From a virus, in the IMG/VR virus record IMGVR_UViG_3300045747_000054, positions 1 to 64,000 of that record: a DNA stretch of 64,000 nt, one strand, 5' to 3'. The notes below the pieces were generated by a model, which did no database searches, had not been told where the DNA came from, and saw only the letters and a program-made list of their open reading frames with translations. The translations under genes were made by a program, and so were the position numbers. Shown one piece after another: positions 20,731 to 29,285 of the stretch. Position 1 is the first letter of the stretch, and every line of letters begins with the position of its first letter.

Positions 20731-20993
20731 TCTACTCCAAAATGTTTCTTGATCTTTCCCATGAGCAATAGAGTCTGACTCTTCTGCCCTACACGGAATC
20801 CAATGTCTCTGTCTGATTCTTTCTCTGGATGCTGTCTGTTATTCAGTTCATACCATTCTTGATTCATGACTGTGATTGCTTCTTTCAATAGCAGATCAGC
20901 GAATTTGATGTAATTAAATCCAGTACATCCCATTTCACAAGTTGTCATTTGACCATCGCATCGTTCAGCAAGTAAATGAATATTCTTATCCAT
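20727..20993 (-). CDS. phage KFA...HFGVE family protein (88 aa)
   Basis: Contains KFADLLLKEAI and ends KKHFGVE, the layout of a recurring family of small phage proteins in T4-like genomes (LIVxEC...HFGVE). N-terminus differs and has two Cys pairs. Related copies occur at 21334 and 35403. Function unknown. Confidence 0.65.
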   Translation of the reverse strand: MDKNIHLLAERCDGQMTTCEMGCTGFNYIKFADLLLKEAITVMNQEWYELNNRQHPEKESDRDIGFRVGQKSQTLLLMGKIKKHFGVE

Positions 20994-20994
20994 A

Positions 20995-21159
20995 TTATAA
21001 ATCCCTATCGCCTAAACTAAATTGAAACTGTTTGTGATCTGGACAATAATTCAATGTTCCATGAAATCTCCAGCCCTCTCTTCTACCATCTTTCTGGTTT
21101 CCATCCCATACTAGATTGCATCTTGTGCAATTATATGGTGCCTTAAATCTTTGGTTCAT
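20995..21159 (-). CDS. small zinc-finger-like protein (54 aa)
   Basis: CTRCNLVW near residue 11 and CPDH near 42 supply a C3H metal site around a basic loop (GNQKDGRREGWRF). Neatly packed between neighbours with a TAATG overlap. Confidence 0.55.
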   Translation of the reverse strand: MNQRFKAPYNCTRCNLVWDGNQKDGRREGWRFHGTLNYCPDHKQFQFSLGDRDL

Positions 21160-21353
21160 TACCAATTCTCCACATCTGCAATAGGAATATATGCCTTTGC
21201 CTTTCTGCCGTTGATGTGTATATCAAGTTCAACACTCATAGTAGAACCAATACCAGAACCATTTTCAACAACCAAATAAAATGTGTTCAGATCGTTCTCT
21301 TCCACTACGGCACTGATTAGTTCAATATCCTCTCTAGTCATTGGGATTTTCAT
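21159..21353 (-). CDS. hypothetical protein (64 aa)
   Basis: Short alpha/beta protein (MTREDIELISAVVEENDL, then VELDIHINGRKAKAYIPI). Not recognised. Confidence 0.55.
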   Translation of the reverse strand: MKIPMTREDIELISAVVEENDLNTFYLVVENGSGIGSTMSVELDIHINGRKAKAYIPIADVENW

Positions 21354-21579
21354 ATTTTACTCCATACAATTCAATAATGCGTCCGACTGCCTGATTCAAT
21401 ACATCCTGTTCTCTCTGATTGTTAACTTCTGGATACCACTGGACGATTTCGATGACTTCATTCAGAAGCAAATTTACAAACTTCTCTTTACTGAATGTCT
21501 TTACGTTCACGTTCCATTCTCTTTCATGTGGAATGAGAATGTGAGACTGTTCAATGAGTTCTTTAATCTTTTCGTTCAT
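21334..21579 (-). CDS. phage KF(A/V)...family protein (81 aa)
   Basis: KEKFVNLLLNEVIEIVQW is close to the core of the 20727 and 35403 proteins (KFAxLL...), and the C-terminus VGRIIELYGV aligns with HFGVE. A diverged paralogue; function unknown. Confidence 0.6.
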   Translation of the reverse strand: MNEKIKELIEQSHILIPHEREWNVNVKTFSKEKFVNLLLNEVIEIVQWYPEVNNQREQDVLNQAVGRIIELYGVKYENPND

Positions 21580-21916
21580 TCTTCACTCCATCAAATTTCA
21601 CTTGTATGTCTTTGTCCATGAATCTTGTTGTCGCTGGAAATTCTGCCAGTTTCTTTAGCAAATCTTCTTCATCCAATATAGCCATCTTACCAACCTTTAA
21701 TGCACATTTACTGGATTCAATATTCGATTCAAGTTGAGATTGGCGAACTTTCGTTGACCATTCTTCATATGGTGGAATTGATCTACCGAGAGTCATCCAG
21801 TTACCAAGCATACAGTCATATAATTCTTGACTTGGAATTTCAATATCCGCTAGCATCCACAACTTTTCAAAGTCTGGATTGGGTTCGTAGTAATATATAA
21901 GATATGGAATGCTCAC
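21563..21916 (-). CDS. hypothetical protein (117 aa)
   Basis: Aromatic N-terminus (MSIPYLIYYYEPNPDFEKLW), helical middle, basic C-terminus. Not recognised. Confidence 0.6.
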   Translation of the reverse strand: MSIPYLIYYYEPNPDFEKLWMLADIEIPSQELYDCMLGNWMTLGRSIPPYEEWSTKVRQSQLESNIESSKCALKVGKMAILDEEDLLKKLAEFPATTRFMDKDIQVKFDGVKNERKD

Positions 21917-22575
21917 TTGAAAACTCTCTCTAGTTCCATTCTACCTAGTGTTTCTACTGGTGTTTCACCTTTCTTCATATCGTATGAACAGCCAGTGCAT
22001 CCACCCTTCCACGATCCTGCACGTTCACCGACTTCTTCGTTGAACTGAACATCGATATATTCTCTATACATTCTGTATGGAATCCACCAACGCTTCCACA
22101 ATCTACTTTCTTTTCTGATTTTGGCATTGCGTAGTTGGACTTCACCATCCTTCAAAATATAGGTATATGGGTGTGTTTCATACTCTGAGAGGATTTTATG
22201 TTCCTTATGATCCCAATGCCACGGCATATAGAATGTCAGAGTTTTCTTAGGATCAATACTTCTTCCTGTATCTTGACCGAAGTGAATCCAGAATAGATCC
22301 TCAAAGAATTGAAATCCATATCGCGCACCAGAACACTGATAATGATCTTCTACGATCTTACCATGCCACGGCAGAGAAAACGAAATTGTGATTATACCTA
22401 ATCCGATTGTGAACCAGACGCGAGCATGTTCATGCCACGTTGAAGGTGTGTGCATTTCCAATTGTAGACCTTTAATACCGAATATTACATAGGCAACTTC
22501 ATGCCAGTGCATTGATTTGGTACTCCAGAAACGCAGGAGATATCCATAATGTTCTTTTTGGAATGCTACTCTCAT
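21913..22575 (-). CDS. hypothetical protein, Trp/His-rich (220 aa)
   Basis: Unusually rich in Trp, His and Tyr (FWSTKSMHWHEV, FYMPWHWDHKEH) with a hydrophobic strip around ITISFSLPW and CTGC near the C-terminus. It looks soluble, with one possible membrane-associated segment. I do not recognise its family; the length and tight packing make it a sure gene. Confidence 0.7.
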   Translation of the reverse strand: MRVAFQKEHYGYLLRFWSTKSMHWHEVAYVIFGIKGLQLEMHTPSTWHEHARVWFTIGLGIITISFSLPWHGKIVEDHYQCSGARYGFQFFEDLFWIHFGQDTGRSIDPKKTLTFYMPWHWDHKEHKILSEYETHPYTYILKDGEVQLRNAKIRKESRLWKRWWIPYRMYREYIDVQFNEEVGERAGSWKGGCTGCSYDMKKGETPVETLGRMELERVFK

Positions 22576-23060
22576 TATCCAAACTCCACTAGAGTTACCG
22601 TTCCACCTGCCAATGTTACCTTGTCCGCGAATGCTTCGATCATTGGAATGATGCGAGTCTTATCGCCACCAGCAAGTCCCATACCGATATATGGGAATCC
22701 GAATCGTGAACCTTTGTATTCTACGGCAAGAGAATTCAGAATCCTCTCGAATCCATCGTATTCGAATACATTCCGGTTCGACCATGATGGAATAACCTGA
22801 GTATAGGCATTCACTACCATAAAGAGTGATACTGGACTTGTTTTTGTCGGAACGCTAACTGCCGTGTACGTACCAATCTTGCTGGCATCACCACGCACAG
22901 TAAACTTGTCTGCATCATATGCGGCAGGAATACGGTCTGCAATGTCTCTGGCAATACCAGCACCCATAGCACAATAACAGTTGCAGCCATGAACGATCAC
23001 ATCAAAGTGACCTTCGAATGCTAGTGAGATTAGATCACCTTTTGTTCTGATTAGGGACAT
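22575..23060 (-). CDS. macro domain protein (161 aa)
   Basis: A complete macro domain: FDVIVHGCNCYCAMGAGIA (19-37) binds ADP-ribose phosphates, and GFPYIGMGLAGGD (121-133) is the second binding loop. Such phage proteins remove or bind ADP-ribose (Appr-1''-p phosphatase or de-ADP-ribosylation) and may reverse host ADP-ribosylation of nucleic acids or proteins. The position is between two hypotheticals, so context gives no further clue. Confidence 0.88.
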   Translation of the reverse strand: MSLIRTKGDLISLAFEGHFDVIVHGCNCYCAMGAGIARDIADRIPAAYDADKFTVRGDASKIGTYTAVSVPTKTSPVSLFMVVNAYTQVIPSWSNRNVFEYDGFERILNSLAVEYKGSRFGFPYIGMGLAGGDKTRIIPMIEAFADKVTLAGGTVTLVEFG

Positions 23061-23061
23061 A

Positions 23062-23313
23062 TTAACGCTCTGGAAATAGAATTACACAAGGAACAAATTC
23101 GTGATCTTCGCTGAGATATCCATTTTCGATGTCCTCGGCAAGATCTTGTGTTGACATAGCCATCCCACCATCATCATCTTCTCCATAGAGAACATCTTCG
23201 TCATCTACCCCACTCAGTGGTGAGTATCCATTACCTTCTAGATCTCTCTGTAGAATAACCTGTAGATCTGGATCTAGATCTTTCAATAGCTTGATCAGTT
23301 GCTTTACTTTCAT
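23062..23313 (-). CDS. conserved phage protein (83 aa)
   Basis: Begins KVKQLIKLLKDLDPDLQVIL, then an acidic Gly-rich loop; this motif (L..LP or DPD..V) is common in small phage proteins. C-terminus acidic then FVPCVILF. Function unknown. Confidence 0.7.
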   Translation of the reverse strand: MKVKQLIKLLKDLDPDLQVILQRDLEGNGYSPLSGVDDEDVLYGEDDDGGMAMSTQDLAEDIENGYLSEDHEFVPCVILFPER

Positions 23314-23825
23314 GACAATACCTCATTTGGAAATTCTTCTGATGGTCTGAACTTATAGGTTTTCTTTGGTGTATATGGAAACGTAACAGGAACGCGACTA
23401 TCTGCACAAGTAAAATGTGCCTTATGCATTTCGCCAGTTTCAGTATCCTTATGCCAATCCCAAAAGACTACACCTTCACTATCGTATGGCTGACCATCGA
23501 AACAATCTTCTTGCTTGAATACATGAGAGCAACGATTGTTCTGATATACACTAACACCAACTCCCTCTCCATAATGTCCAACTTCATTCCATTCCCAATC
23601 TTCGCCAGTCAGTGGAACAATTGGTTCGAATAATGCTAGAGACTTGAATAGATTTACTGCATATGGTGCAGAAGATCCAGAATGTCCCTCACCATGAAAT
23701 GCATCGAGTAGCTTTAACACATGAAGACACATTGCTTCTTGCATTTCATCACTATAATTGTGGTCTTTATCCATCCATCCAGCAGCACGAAATTCTGCTA
23801 ATGCATGTCTTACATAGTTGTTCAT
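23310..23825 (-). CDS. hypothetical phage protein (171 aa)
   Basis: Soluble protein with helical N-terminus (RHALAEFRAAGW), a GHSGSSAPYAVNLF segment, then beta-rich C-terminus with several Cys and aromatic residues. It resembles hypotheticals in T4-like phages. Its start overlaps the ligase stop. Confidence 0.65.
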   Translation of the reverse strand: MNNYVRHALAEFRAAGWMDKDHNYSDEMQEAMCLHVLKLLDAFHGEGHSGSSAPYAVNLFKSLALFEPIVPLTGEDWEWNEVGHYGEGVGVSVYQNNRCSHVFKQEDCFDGQPYDSEGVVFWDWHKDTETGEMHKAHFTCADSRVPVTFPYTPKKTYKFRPSEEFPNEVLS

Positions 23826-25123
23826 TACTTGATATCCTTCAAACTATCAGCTTTTGACTTATCTTCACGCAGTTCAATGAAGATCGGCAGGAACAGACTC
23901 TTTGCACCCTTCATATTCTCAATCAGTGCGTTATACTTGACTGCAACAACCTTACCTACACAATCCTTCTTTTTAAGTGTCTTGCGTTGCTTATCATTGA
24001 ATCCAGATCCTACTGATACATTAACCTTCTTGTCGGCACTTTCAAGCAACAATGCACCTAGCATTCCTTTATACTTACCAGTGCCTTCGATCCATTCGAC
24101 ACACTTTAGATCACATTCAAGTTCTGCCTTGAACTTCATTAGATGCTTCGAACGCTTGCTCTCCCAAGGTGCATCCATATCCTTTAGAATGACACCTTCT
24201 TCACCAGCCGCGAGTGCTGCCTGATAGTGCTTCTGAACGTCTTCCATATCTTCGACAACGTGTGTTTCAGCTACGGCAATTCGATTAATCTTTAACTTTG
24301 CGACAGGAAATAGGAATACCAGACGATTCTTGTATTCTAGATCACTGAAACCAGCAACAAAGTGTGGATATGGAATTGCATCCCAAAGCTTTACGATAAC
24401 TCGCTCGGCATCATCCTGACTGATGGTGCCTTTCTGTGCCTTGTTTAGAATACCATTACCTTCCTTACGAGGAAGAACACCATTGCGACCATCTGAAACC
24501 AACAGTTCACCATCGTATACCATAGGAAGATCATTTGATAGCTTGATGAATTCGGCATCCATTTCGCCTAGCAGATTGATTAGCTTTCCATTACGGGTGC
24601 GAAACTCTACCTTGGTTCCACGTACAATGACATTGACACGTAGACCATCGAACTTGTTCTGTACCACAGAAGGAAACTTCCACTTGTCTGCAAGCTTCTG
24701 ATCAAATGCAGTTGCCAGCATCACAGGATAGTCTGGAATCAGATTCTTCCAGATCTTGTTGACTGTGGATACATCGACACCACAATCCATGTCTTTCTTG
24801 ATGACACGTTCGATGATATCGGCATCATCTTCATTCACAGAAGACAACACGCGAGCCAAATGGTCAATACCAGCATGACCAGTTACGGTGCGTGCTGATA
24901 GTGCATTCAATTCGGCTAGTGCCCATTCCATACTCTGTAGAGTCTTTGGTGCCTTTGGAAGTTCCTCTGGAATCTTCTTGATGAAGTAATTGATATGAGG
25001 ATTCAATGCAGCAAAAAACACCTGCTTTAGAAGTTCATTATTCACTTCTTCACGCAGAATTTCCATCTTCTCATTGCGAGAACTAATGGATTCTAGTCTT
25101 TCAATAATACGATAAATGCTCAT
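23825..25123 (-). CDS. ATP-dependent DNA ligase (432 aa)
   Basis: Nucleotidyltransferase motif I KFDG at 157-160 (Lys157 takes the AMP), with motif III (VYDGELLV near 202-209), motif IV (EEGVILKD, 308-315) and motif V (KHLMKFK, 326-332). An OB-fold of about 100 residues follows. The N-terminal 130 residues form the DNA-binding domain seen in phage ligases such as T4 gp30. It seals nicks during replication and recombination. RNA ligases also share KxDG, but length and order match DNA ligase. Confidence 0.93.
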   Translation of the reverse strand: MSIYRIIERLESISSRNEKMEILREEVNNELLKQVFFAALNPHINYFIKKIPEELPKAPKTLQSMEWALAELNALSARTVTGHAGIDHLARVLSSVNEDDADIIERVIKKDMDCGVDVSTVNKIWKNLIPDYPVMLATAFDQKLADKWKFPSVVQNKFDGLRVNVIVRGTKVEFRTRNGKLINLLGEMDAEFIKLSNDLPMVYDGELLVSDGRNGVLPRKEGNGILNKAQKGTISQDDAERVIVKLWDAIPYPHFVAGFSDLEYKNRLVFLFPVAKLKINRIAVAETHVVEDMEDVQKHYQAALAAGEEGVILKDMDAPWESKRSKHLMKFKAELECDLKCVEWIEGTGKYKGMLGALLLESADKKVNVSVGSGFNDKQRKTLKKKDCVGKVVAVKYNALIENMKGAKSLFLPIFIELREDKSKADSLKDIK

Positions 25124-25332
25124 GATAACTTCTTTGATTCCTTTATGGCTTGGTCTACTTGTTTCGGAGTCAGATGATAGAATGGATCGTTCAGCGATTC
25201 CAGTAAAACTTCATCCATGTTACTCTGTAGTGGTGGTTCGATAACTGCTCTGGTGTCAATTCCGTCAACGAAAAGTGAATATCCAGTGTTTGCTTCGTTT
25301 GTATATGCTTTCTTCCATACTACATTAGTCAT
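25120..25332 (-). CDS. hypothetical protein (70 aa)
   Basis: Beta-rich N-terminus (KAYTNEANTGYSLFVDGID) and helical C-terminus. ATGA overlap with the ligase start. Not recognised. Confidence 0.6.
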   Translation of the reverse strand: MTNVVWKKAYTNEANTGYSLFVDGIDTRAVIEPPLQSNMDEVLLESLNDPFYHLTPKQVDQAIKESKKLS

Positions 25333-25344
25333 TCAGTAACCTCA

Positions 25345-25644
25345 TTATTTTCCATCATTTAGCCATGCGTGCATGGCATGTCTGCTTACAAACTCTGTCA
25401 TGAATCTTTTAGTATCGCGTTCTATTTGCTTTTCCAACCCTTCGATAGTCTTCTTAAGAATCATATTCTCTTCATAGAGTTCATCCCAAGATCTTTCTAG
25501 TGCATCGACATCACCCGTGCGAGTGGTAACAATCAAACGCAGACGCTGAATCTCTTCGACCAGTGGAATAATGGTATCCACGATCTGAATGTTTCTATTT
25601 GTCTTTTCTGAGACTGCGCGAATCTTGTCTGTAATAGCGTTCAT
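25345..25644 (-). CDS. coiled-coil protein (99 aa)
   Basis: Start at ATG 25644, overlapping the previous stop as ATGA. Long helical heptads (PLVEEIQRLRLIVTTR, NMILKKTIEGLEKQIERD). Not recognised. Confidence 0.55.
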   Translation of the reverse strand: MNAITDKIRAVSEKTNRNIQIVDTIIPLVEEIQRLRLIVTTRTGDVDALERSWDELYEENMILKKTIEGLEKQIERDTKRFMTEFVSRHAMHAWLNDGK

Positions 25645-25874
25645 GGTGGTCCCCATACTTTCATTTTATCTATTGGAAGCTTTTTGATTAGATTCTCAAG
25701 AGACTTCACTCTATCTTCAAGTTCTTCAATTCTCTTCCACAAACGTTCTTCTGATGTCACTATTCTCGTCCAAGAGACAGTTCCTGAAAACATCGGAACG
25801 GTGTTGGCAATATTTTCCAATTGTGTGATTCTACCCACAACATAAGGATCATCGTATTCATCATCAATCTTCAT
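25641..25874 (-). CDS. coiled-coil protein (77 aa)
   Basis: C-terminal heptads (ERLWKRIEELEDRVKSLENL). Begins with an acidic stretch. One of several neighbouring coiled-coil genes (25345, 26115, 26465, 27428) that may be related by duplication. Not recognised. Confidence 0.55.
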   Translation of the reverse strand: MKIDDEYDDPYVVGRITQLENIANTVPMFSGTVSWTRIVTSEERLWKRIEELEDRVKSLENLIKKLPIDKMKVWGPP

Positions 25875-26118
25875 ATTTTAACTCTGCCTGACATTGTGGA
25901 CACTTGTATGCTGGTGAGAAATCATGACGGCATTTTGCCGCAGTATAATAATCAATCGCTTCCTTTGGCTTAATAGGACCAAGATCTATGATGTATCTAC
26001 CATTCAGTACTTTGACACTACGCATAGCGCAAGGACAGAGTGGTTCGGTACCCTGCGGACCAATACAGAAACAGGAATTAACGGTTCCTGCACAATTTGC
26101 GCTATAGCTATTAATCAT
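25864..26118 (-). CDS. Cys-rich zinc-binding protein (84 aa)
   Basis: Start at ATG 26118 with ATGA overlap. Eight Cys including CFC, CPC and CPQC, plus His: probably two zinc sites. Central RSVKVLNGRYIIDLGP strand region. Not recognised. Confidence 0.6.
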   Translation of the reverse strand: MINSYSANCAGTVNSCFCIGPQGTEPLCPCAMRSVKVLNGRYIIDLGPIKPKEAIDYYTAAKCRHDFSPAYKCPQCQAELKYED

Positions 26119-26477
26119 ACCAACTTCCAATCTGCAATACTGTGTTCAAGTGCCTCGCGCAATGTCACGCAACGTGGACATTCGCAATCTTTCTTTGAAT
26201 TACCAGTCAACACTGATCTATGTAGAACACTGGTCATAGCGACACGCATGTGTTCGTTACGTTCCAGTGCCATTTGATACATACGATCAAGATTACTATA
26301 ATTCGTTTGCATTGTTTCCATCTTGTCTTCAAGGTGATAGATTCTTGCCGACTGATCATCAACCTTAGTCTTGAACTCTTCACGTTGTTGACGGATATGC
26401 ATTAATGTAGCATTCATAGCACGCAATTCTCGTTGCGCGTCTGCTAAATCATCCTTGATTATATCTATCTCTTCCAT
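26115..26477 (-). CDS. coiled-coil protein with C-terminal zinc knuckle (120 aa)
   Basis: About 80 residues of heptads (LADAQRELRAMNATLMHI, ARIYHLEDKMETMQ), then CECPRC, a metal site. Not recognised. Confidence 0.6.
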   Translation of the reverse strand: MEEIDIIKDDLADAQRELRAMNATLMHIRQQREEFKTKVDDQSARIYHLEDKMETMQTNYSNLDRMYQMALERNEHMRVAMTSVLHRSVLTGNSKKDCECPRCVTLREALEHSIADWKLV

Positions 26478-26668
26478 AGTCCCTCATGAACCAGAACTTT
26501 TTCGGCTAGTTCGTACTCTACTTTAAGAATTTCATATTCTTCCAGAAGCTTGTTGTAATCTTCTACGCGAACGTATTCATCATTCCCGACACTAGTTTCA
26601 ACAGGAAGCATTTCGGCTTCGTTGTAATCCATCCAGACCAGTTCGTATCGTGTTACTTCATTACTCAT
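26465..26668 (-). CDS. coiled-coil protein (67 aa)
   Basis: Acidic, with a C-terminal helix (YNKLLEEYEILKVEYELAEKV). Not recognised. Confidence 0.55.
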   Translation of the reverse strand: MSNEVTRYELVWMDYNEAEMLPVETSVGNDEYVRVEDYNKLLEEYEILKVEYELAEKVLVHEGLWKR

Positions 26669-26672
26669 TATA

Positions 26673-26984
26673 CTACACCTTAAGTCGATACACCCTCACA
26701 ATACCTCTTTCTTCGAAAGACTGGATTCTAAAATGAACCCCCTTCTCTCTCTTTAAAGCATGTGCGGTATTTGAATATAGCTTCACCCATTCTCTAAATG
26801 TGTAATTCTCCTGAAACTTATTCTTTCTAAATTCTTGAAAAGATCCAACTGCAATATTACAAAATCGAGCGCGGCGACTATAAATTACAGCCTTGGTGAG
26901 TCCAGTTTTATTAACTGCCGATTTCATCATACAGACTGGCTTGTTATGCAGAGTTGATTCTGGCGCAAAATTGTTCTTTGACAT
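26673..26984 (-). CDS. hypothetical basic protein (103 aa)
   Basis: Contains a possible HTH-like stretch (NKTGLTKAVIYSRRARFCN) and a basic core. Begins MSKNNFAPESTLH. It could bind nucleic acid; not recognised. Confidence 0.6.
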   Translation of the reverse strand: MSKNNFAPESTLHNKPVCMMKSAVNKTGLTKAVIYSRRARFCNIAVGSFQEFRKNKFQENYTFREWVKLYSNTAHALKREKGVHFRIQSFEERGIVRVYRLKV

Positions 26985-27412
26985 TACTTGACTCTCTTTA
27001 GAATAACTGCACCATTAGGACCATACTTGCTTCCTACGAATCTCTTACCAGTATTCTTCTGGATCTTATCGACACATGATGTTTGTCTGTTATAGTTTTG
27101 TTGCTGAGTAATTCCATCAGCCTTGGTAGCCAGAACCTGACCAACCTTAATCGAATTAACAACAGTGCTGCGAATTCTCTTTGAATCTGGTTTTTCATTA
27201 GTTGACTTACTGAGTCTAATGGTTTTAGTCACCTTTCCAAAATCCCTATTGGCAGTCTTTACAAGATTCTTGGGCTTCTTCATCTTCTTTGTGGAGACAA
27301 TATCATCATCGATGATTCCCGTTCCAATCCTGACTGGAACCATGACTCCACTAACTTCAAGGTAAATCTGTCCATTATTAATATGGAACTGTACATTTTC
27401 AACATTATTCAT
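26984..27412 (-). CDS. hypothetical basic protein (142 aa)
   Basis: Start at ATG 27412 (MNNVENVQFHINNG), preceded by GAGGAATTTTATT. N-terminal beta domain, then a Lys/Thr-rich linker (TKKMKKPKNLVKTANR, KVTKTIRLSK) and C-terminal basic strand segment. Probably nucleic-acid-associated; not recognised. Confidence 0.65.
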   Translation of the reverse strand: MNNVENVQFHINNGQIYLEVSGVMVPVRIGTGIIDDDIVSTKKMKKPKNLVKTANRDFGKVTKTIRLSKSTNEKPDSKRIRSTVVNSIKVGQVLATKADGITQQQNYNRQTSCVDKIQKNTGKRFVGSKYGPNGAVILKRVK

Positions 27413-27427
27413 AATAAAATTCCTCAA

Positions 27428-27691
27428 TCACTCTTCATATACAACCGTGAGCATGTTATCCTTCCATCTCTGGAGTTTCACATTCTCTTCACGTAACCTA
27501 TCAATCTCTTCTACAAACACAGCATCACTATCCAGTGTATTCTCCATATCATTACGGAGACTCTGATAATCATCTTCTAGTCGAAAATACTTATACTGCC
27601 ACTCAGACACCTTCTCTCTTAGAGAAGAAATCTCATGGTTCGCTTCTCGTAACTGTTCGGTGAGTGCCTTCATATCTGCTGATTCATTCAT
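27428..27691 (-). CDS. coiled-coil protein (87 aa)
   Basis: Heptads throughout (LTEQLREANHEISSLREKV). First gene of the transcription unit behind the promoter at 27716-27744. Confidence 0.6.
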   Translation of the reverse strand: MNESADMKALTEQLREANHEISSLREKVSEWQYKYFRLEDDYQSLRNDMENTLDSDAVFVEEIDRLREENVKLQRWKDNMLTVVYEE

Positions 27692-27715
27692 AATAAATCT
27701 CCGTAATGAACCTTT

Positions 27716-27744
27716 ATTATACCAGATTAATCATTAAGAATCAA
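27716..27744 (-). promoter_or_regulatory. sigma70-type promoter
   Basis: Minus strand TTGATT (27744-27739), 17-base spacer ending TGG, TATAAT (27721-27716). One of the few clear promoters inside the long central run; the -35 box overlaps the end of the upstream gene. Confidence 0.75.
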
Positions 27745-27956
27745 GCTGCCTTGCCGATATGTTCATCGCAAATGTTTCGAAATAGTTCATCAAACTTCTC
27801 TGGAGTTCCGTAATACTTGGCTTCCCAAAGTCGGTTGAGAATTCTCTTCACTTCATTATCATAATCTTCATGACGCGATTCCAATTCATCGACAAGACTC
27901 TGTGTGTCTACTTCATAAAGATGTTCTTCAATATCAATTTCTACAAGTGCCATCAT
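27741..27956 (-). CDS. acidic helical protein (71 aa)
   Basis: Acidic (VEIDIEEHLYEVDTQSLVDEL), with helical C-terminus. Last gene before the promoter at 27716. Not recognised. Confidence 0.6.
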   Translation of the reverse strand: MMALVEIDIEEHLYEVDTQSLVDELESRHEDYDNEVKRILNRLWEAKYYGTPEKFDELFRNICDEHIGKAA

Positions 27957-27962
27957 AATCTC

Positions 27963-28151
27963 CTATTTGCTGTCTCTTGGATAAGTCATCTGTACACATA
28001 CGGCAGTCCTGTCATATACTTCAAAACGATGGTCTAGCCAGCGTTGTGCTGCTGCCATACACAATTCGCGGGATTCAAATCCATTAATGGTGTTTATATA
28101 AACAGTGTTATACTGTACTGTCAAAATCAATGCGTATATTGCAGGATGCAT
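27963..28151 (-). CDS. hypothetical protein (62 aa)
   Basis: Begins with a hydrophobic stretch (AIYALILTVQYNTVYI) that may be a signal or anchor; contains three Cys. It resembles small Sec-exported phage proteins. Not recognised. Confidence 0.55.
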   Translation of the reverse strand: MHPAIYALILTVQYNTVYINTINGFESRELCMAAAQRWLDHRFEVYDRTAVCVQMTYPRDSK

Positions 28152-28152
28152 G

Positions 28153-28332
28153 TTATGCTCTCTTCGAATGTCTTTCTGTGAATGTCTTCATCCATTCACC
28201 CAAAATTGTTCTAGCCTCTGGCTTTGTCAAACTGAATGCCTCTGCAAGATATGGTGCTGCACCAAACATGTTGGTGACACCAGACTCGCGTAGCTTATCC
28301 AGATATTCAAAATATACTTCATTATTATTCAT
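28153..28332 (-). CDS. conserved phage protein (59 aa)
   Basis: FEYLDKLRESGVTNMFGAAPYL then ILGEWMKTFTE is a pattern I recognise from many T4-like and other phages, a short helical protein of unknown function, possibly a mini-regulator. Confidence 0.7.
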   Translation of the reverse strand: MNNNEVYFEYLDKLRESGVTNMFGAAPYLAEAFSLTKPEARTILGEWMKTFTERHSKRA

Positions 28333-28333
28333 A

Positions 28334-28546
28334 TCAATTCTCCAATGCTAGTAGAAGGTGAACATACCAAGTACCCACAAGTTCTTCGTTAAACTGTTCT
28401 GGTGCCTTGTACTGCATATCAGTCAGAACCCACTTAATAGCATCTCTTAGACGCTTATTCTCTTCTTTGAGCTTATCAACTTCCAGTCGAAATCCATCGA
28501 AAGCATCTGCGTATTCTCCAACAACACCCCAAGCATCTTGTTCACT
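28334..28546 (-). CDS. coiled-coil protein (70 aa)
   Basis: Start at ATG 28546 (MSEQDAWGVVGEY). Heptads (FRLEVDKLKEENKRLRDAIK). Overlaps the preceding stop by a few bases. Confidence 0.55.
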   Translation of the reverse strand, partial: SEQDAWGVVGEYADAFDGFRLEVDKLKEENKRLRDAIKWVLTDMQYKAPEQFNEELVGTWYVHLLLALEN

Positions 28547-29285
28547 CATTATCTTCTCCAGTAATTGGCGGCAGTTCATCGACATACCGTTGAAACGCGG
28601 TGCGAGGCTGAGACTTCAGCGCGTCACGGAACCGCTGCGGAACGCCGTTCTCGTCTACCTCGGGCGCGGCGCAGTCACACGGCGGCGTGATGAACTCTCC
28701 GTAGTTCATGGAGCCAACCCCCTTGAACACGGCACACGTTGGCTTGTGTTCGGGCGCAGCGGGCATAGGAGACGGCGTGCATACAAATGCGTCATCTGTG
28801 CCGTATTGCGCGGCGGCAGACGGCAGGGGGATAAGCCAGTAGTCGGTGCCATGCCAGCCCTCACCAATGTGCCGACGCACCTTCGCGTTATGCGCCTCAA
28901 TCGCGGCGCGGAGGGCGTTATTGTCAGCCGCCCGTTCCGTAAACATCGCCCACACCTTCGCCAACTCCGCACGCGCTTCATCGCGCTCGCGCTCTGCGAC
29001 TCCACATGCCTTCTGCAAGTCTCGGATCAGGGATTCGCGTTGCTCGTACATAGCGAGGCGGTGGACTGCAAGATATCGCGCCTCATCAAGTTGTGCGTGA
29101 GCATGATTGCGTTCACACGAAATGCGGTGTGTTATTACATACTGTTCTTCCACTGCATTGTGAATTCTCAGCAACTCAGCATTCGCCTCGTCAAGCTGAC
29201 AATGTACACAGACCAAAACGATCTTCATATCATTGTCGAATCGTTCTTCCAGTGTATCACCGTGAATCTTACAGTATTTGTTCAT
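28542..29285 (-). CDS. coiled-coil protein with foreign-looking C-terminal half (247 aa)
   Basis: N-terminal 60 residues contain a C2-H zinc-like site (CVHC). A long coiled coil follows (VAERERDEARAELAKVWAMF), then a Pro/Ala-rich segment with Cys pairs (CDCAAPE). From about 28,550 to 29,100 the DNA is strikingly rich in G and C with GCG/CGC codons, whereas the first 60 codons match the AT-rich neighbours. This suggests a chimera with DNA from a high-GC source. A long open antisense frame here is a by-product of that composition. Confidence 0.75.
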   Translation of the reverse strand: MNKYCKIHGDTLEERFDNDMKIVLVCVHCQLDEANAELLRIHNAVEEQYVITHRISCERNHAHAQLDEARYLAVHRLAMYEQRESLIRDLQKACGVAERERDEARAELAKVWAMFTERAADNNALRAAIEAHNAKVRRHIGEGWHGTDYWLIPLPSAAAQYGTDDAFVCTPSPMPAAPEHKPTCAVFKGVGSMNYGEFITPPCDCAAPEVDENGVPQRFRDALKSQPRTAFQRYVDELPPITGEDNE

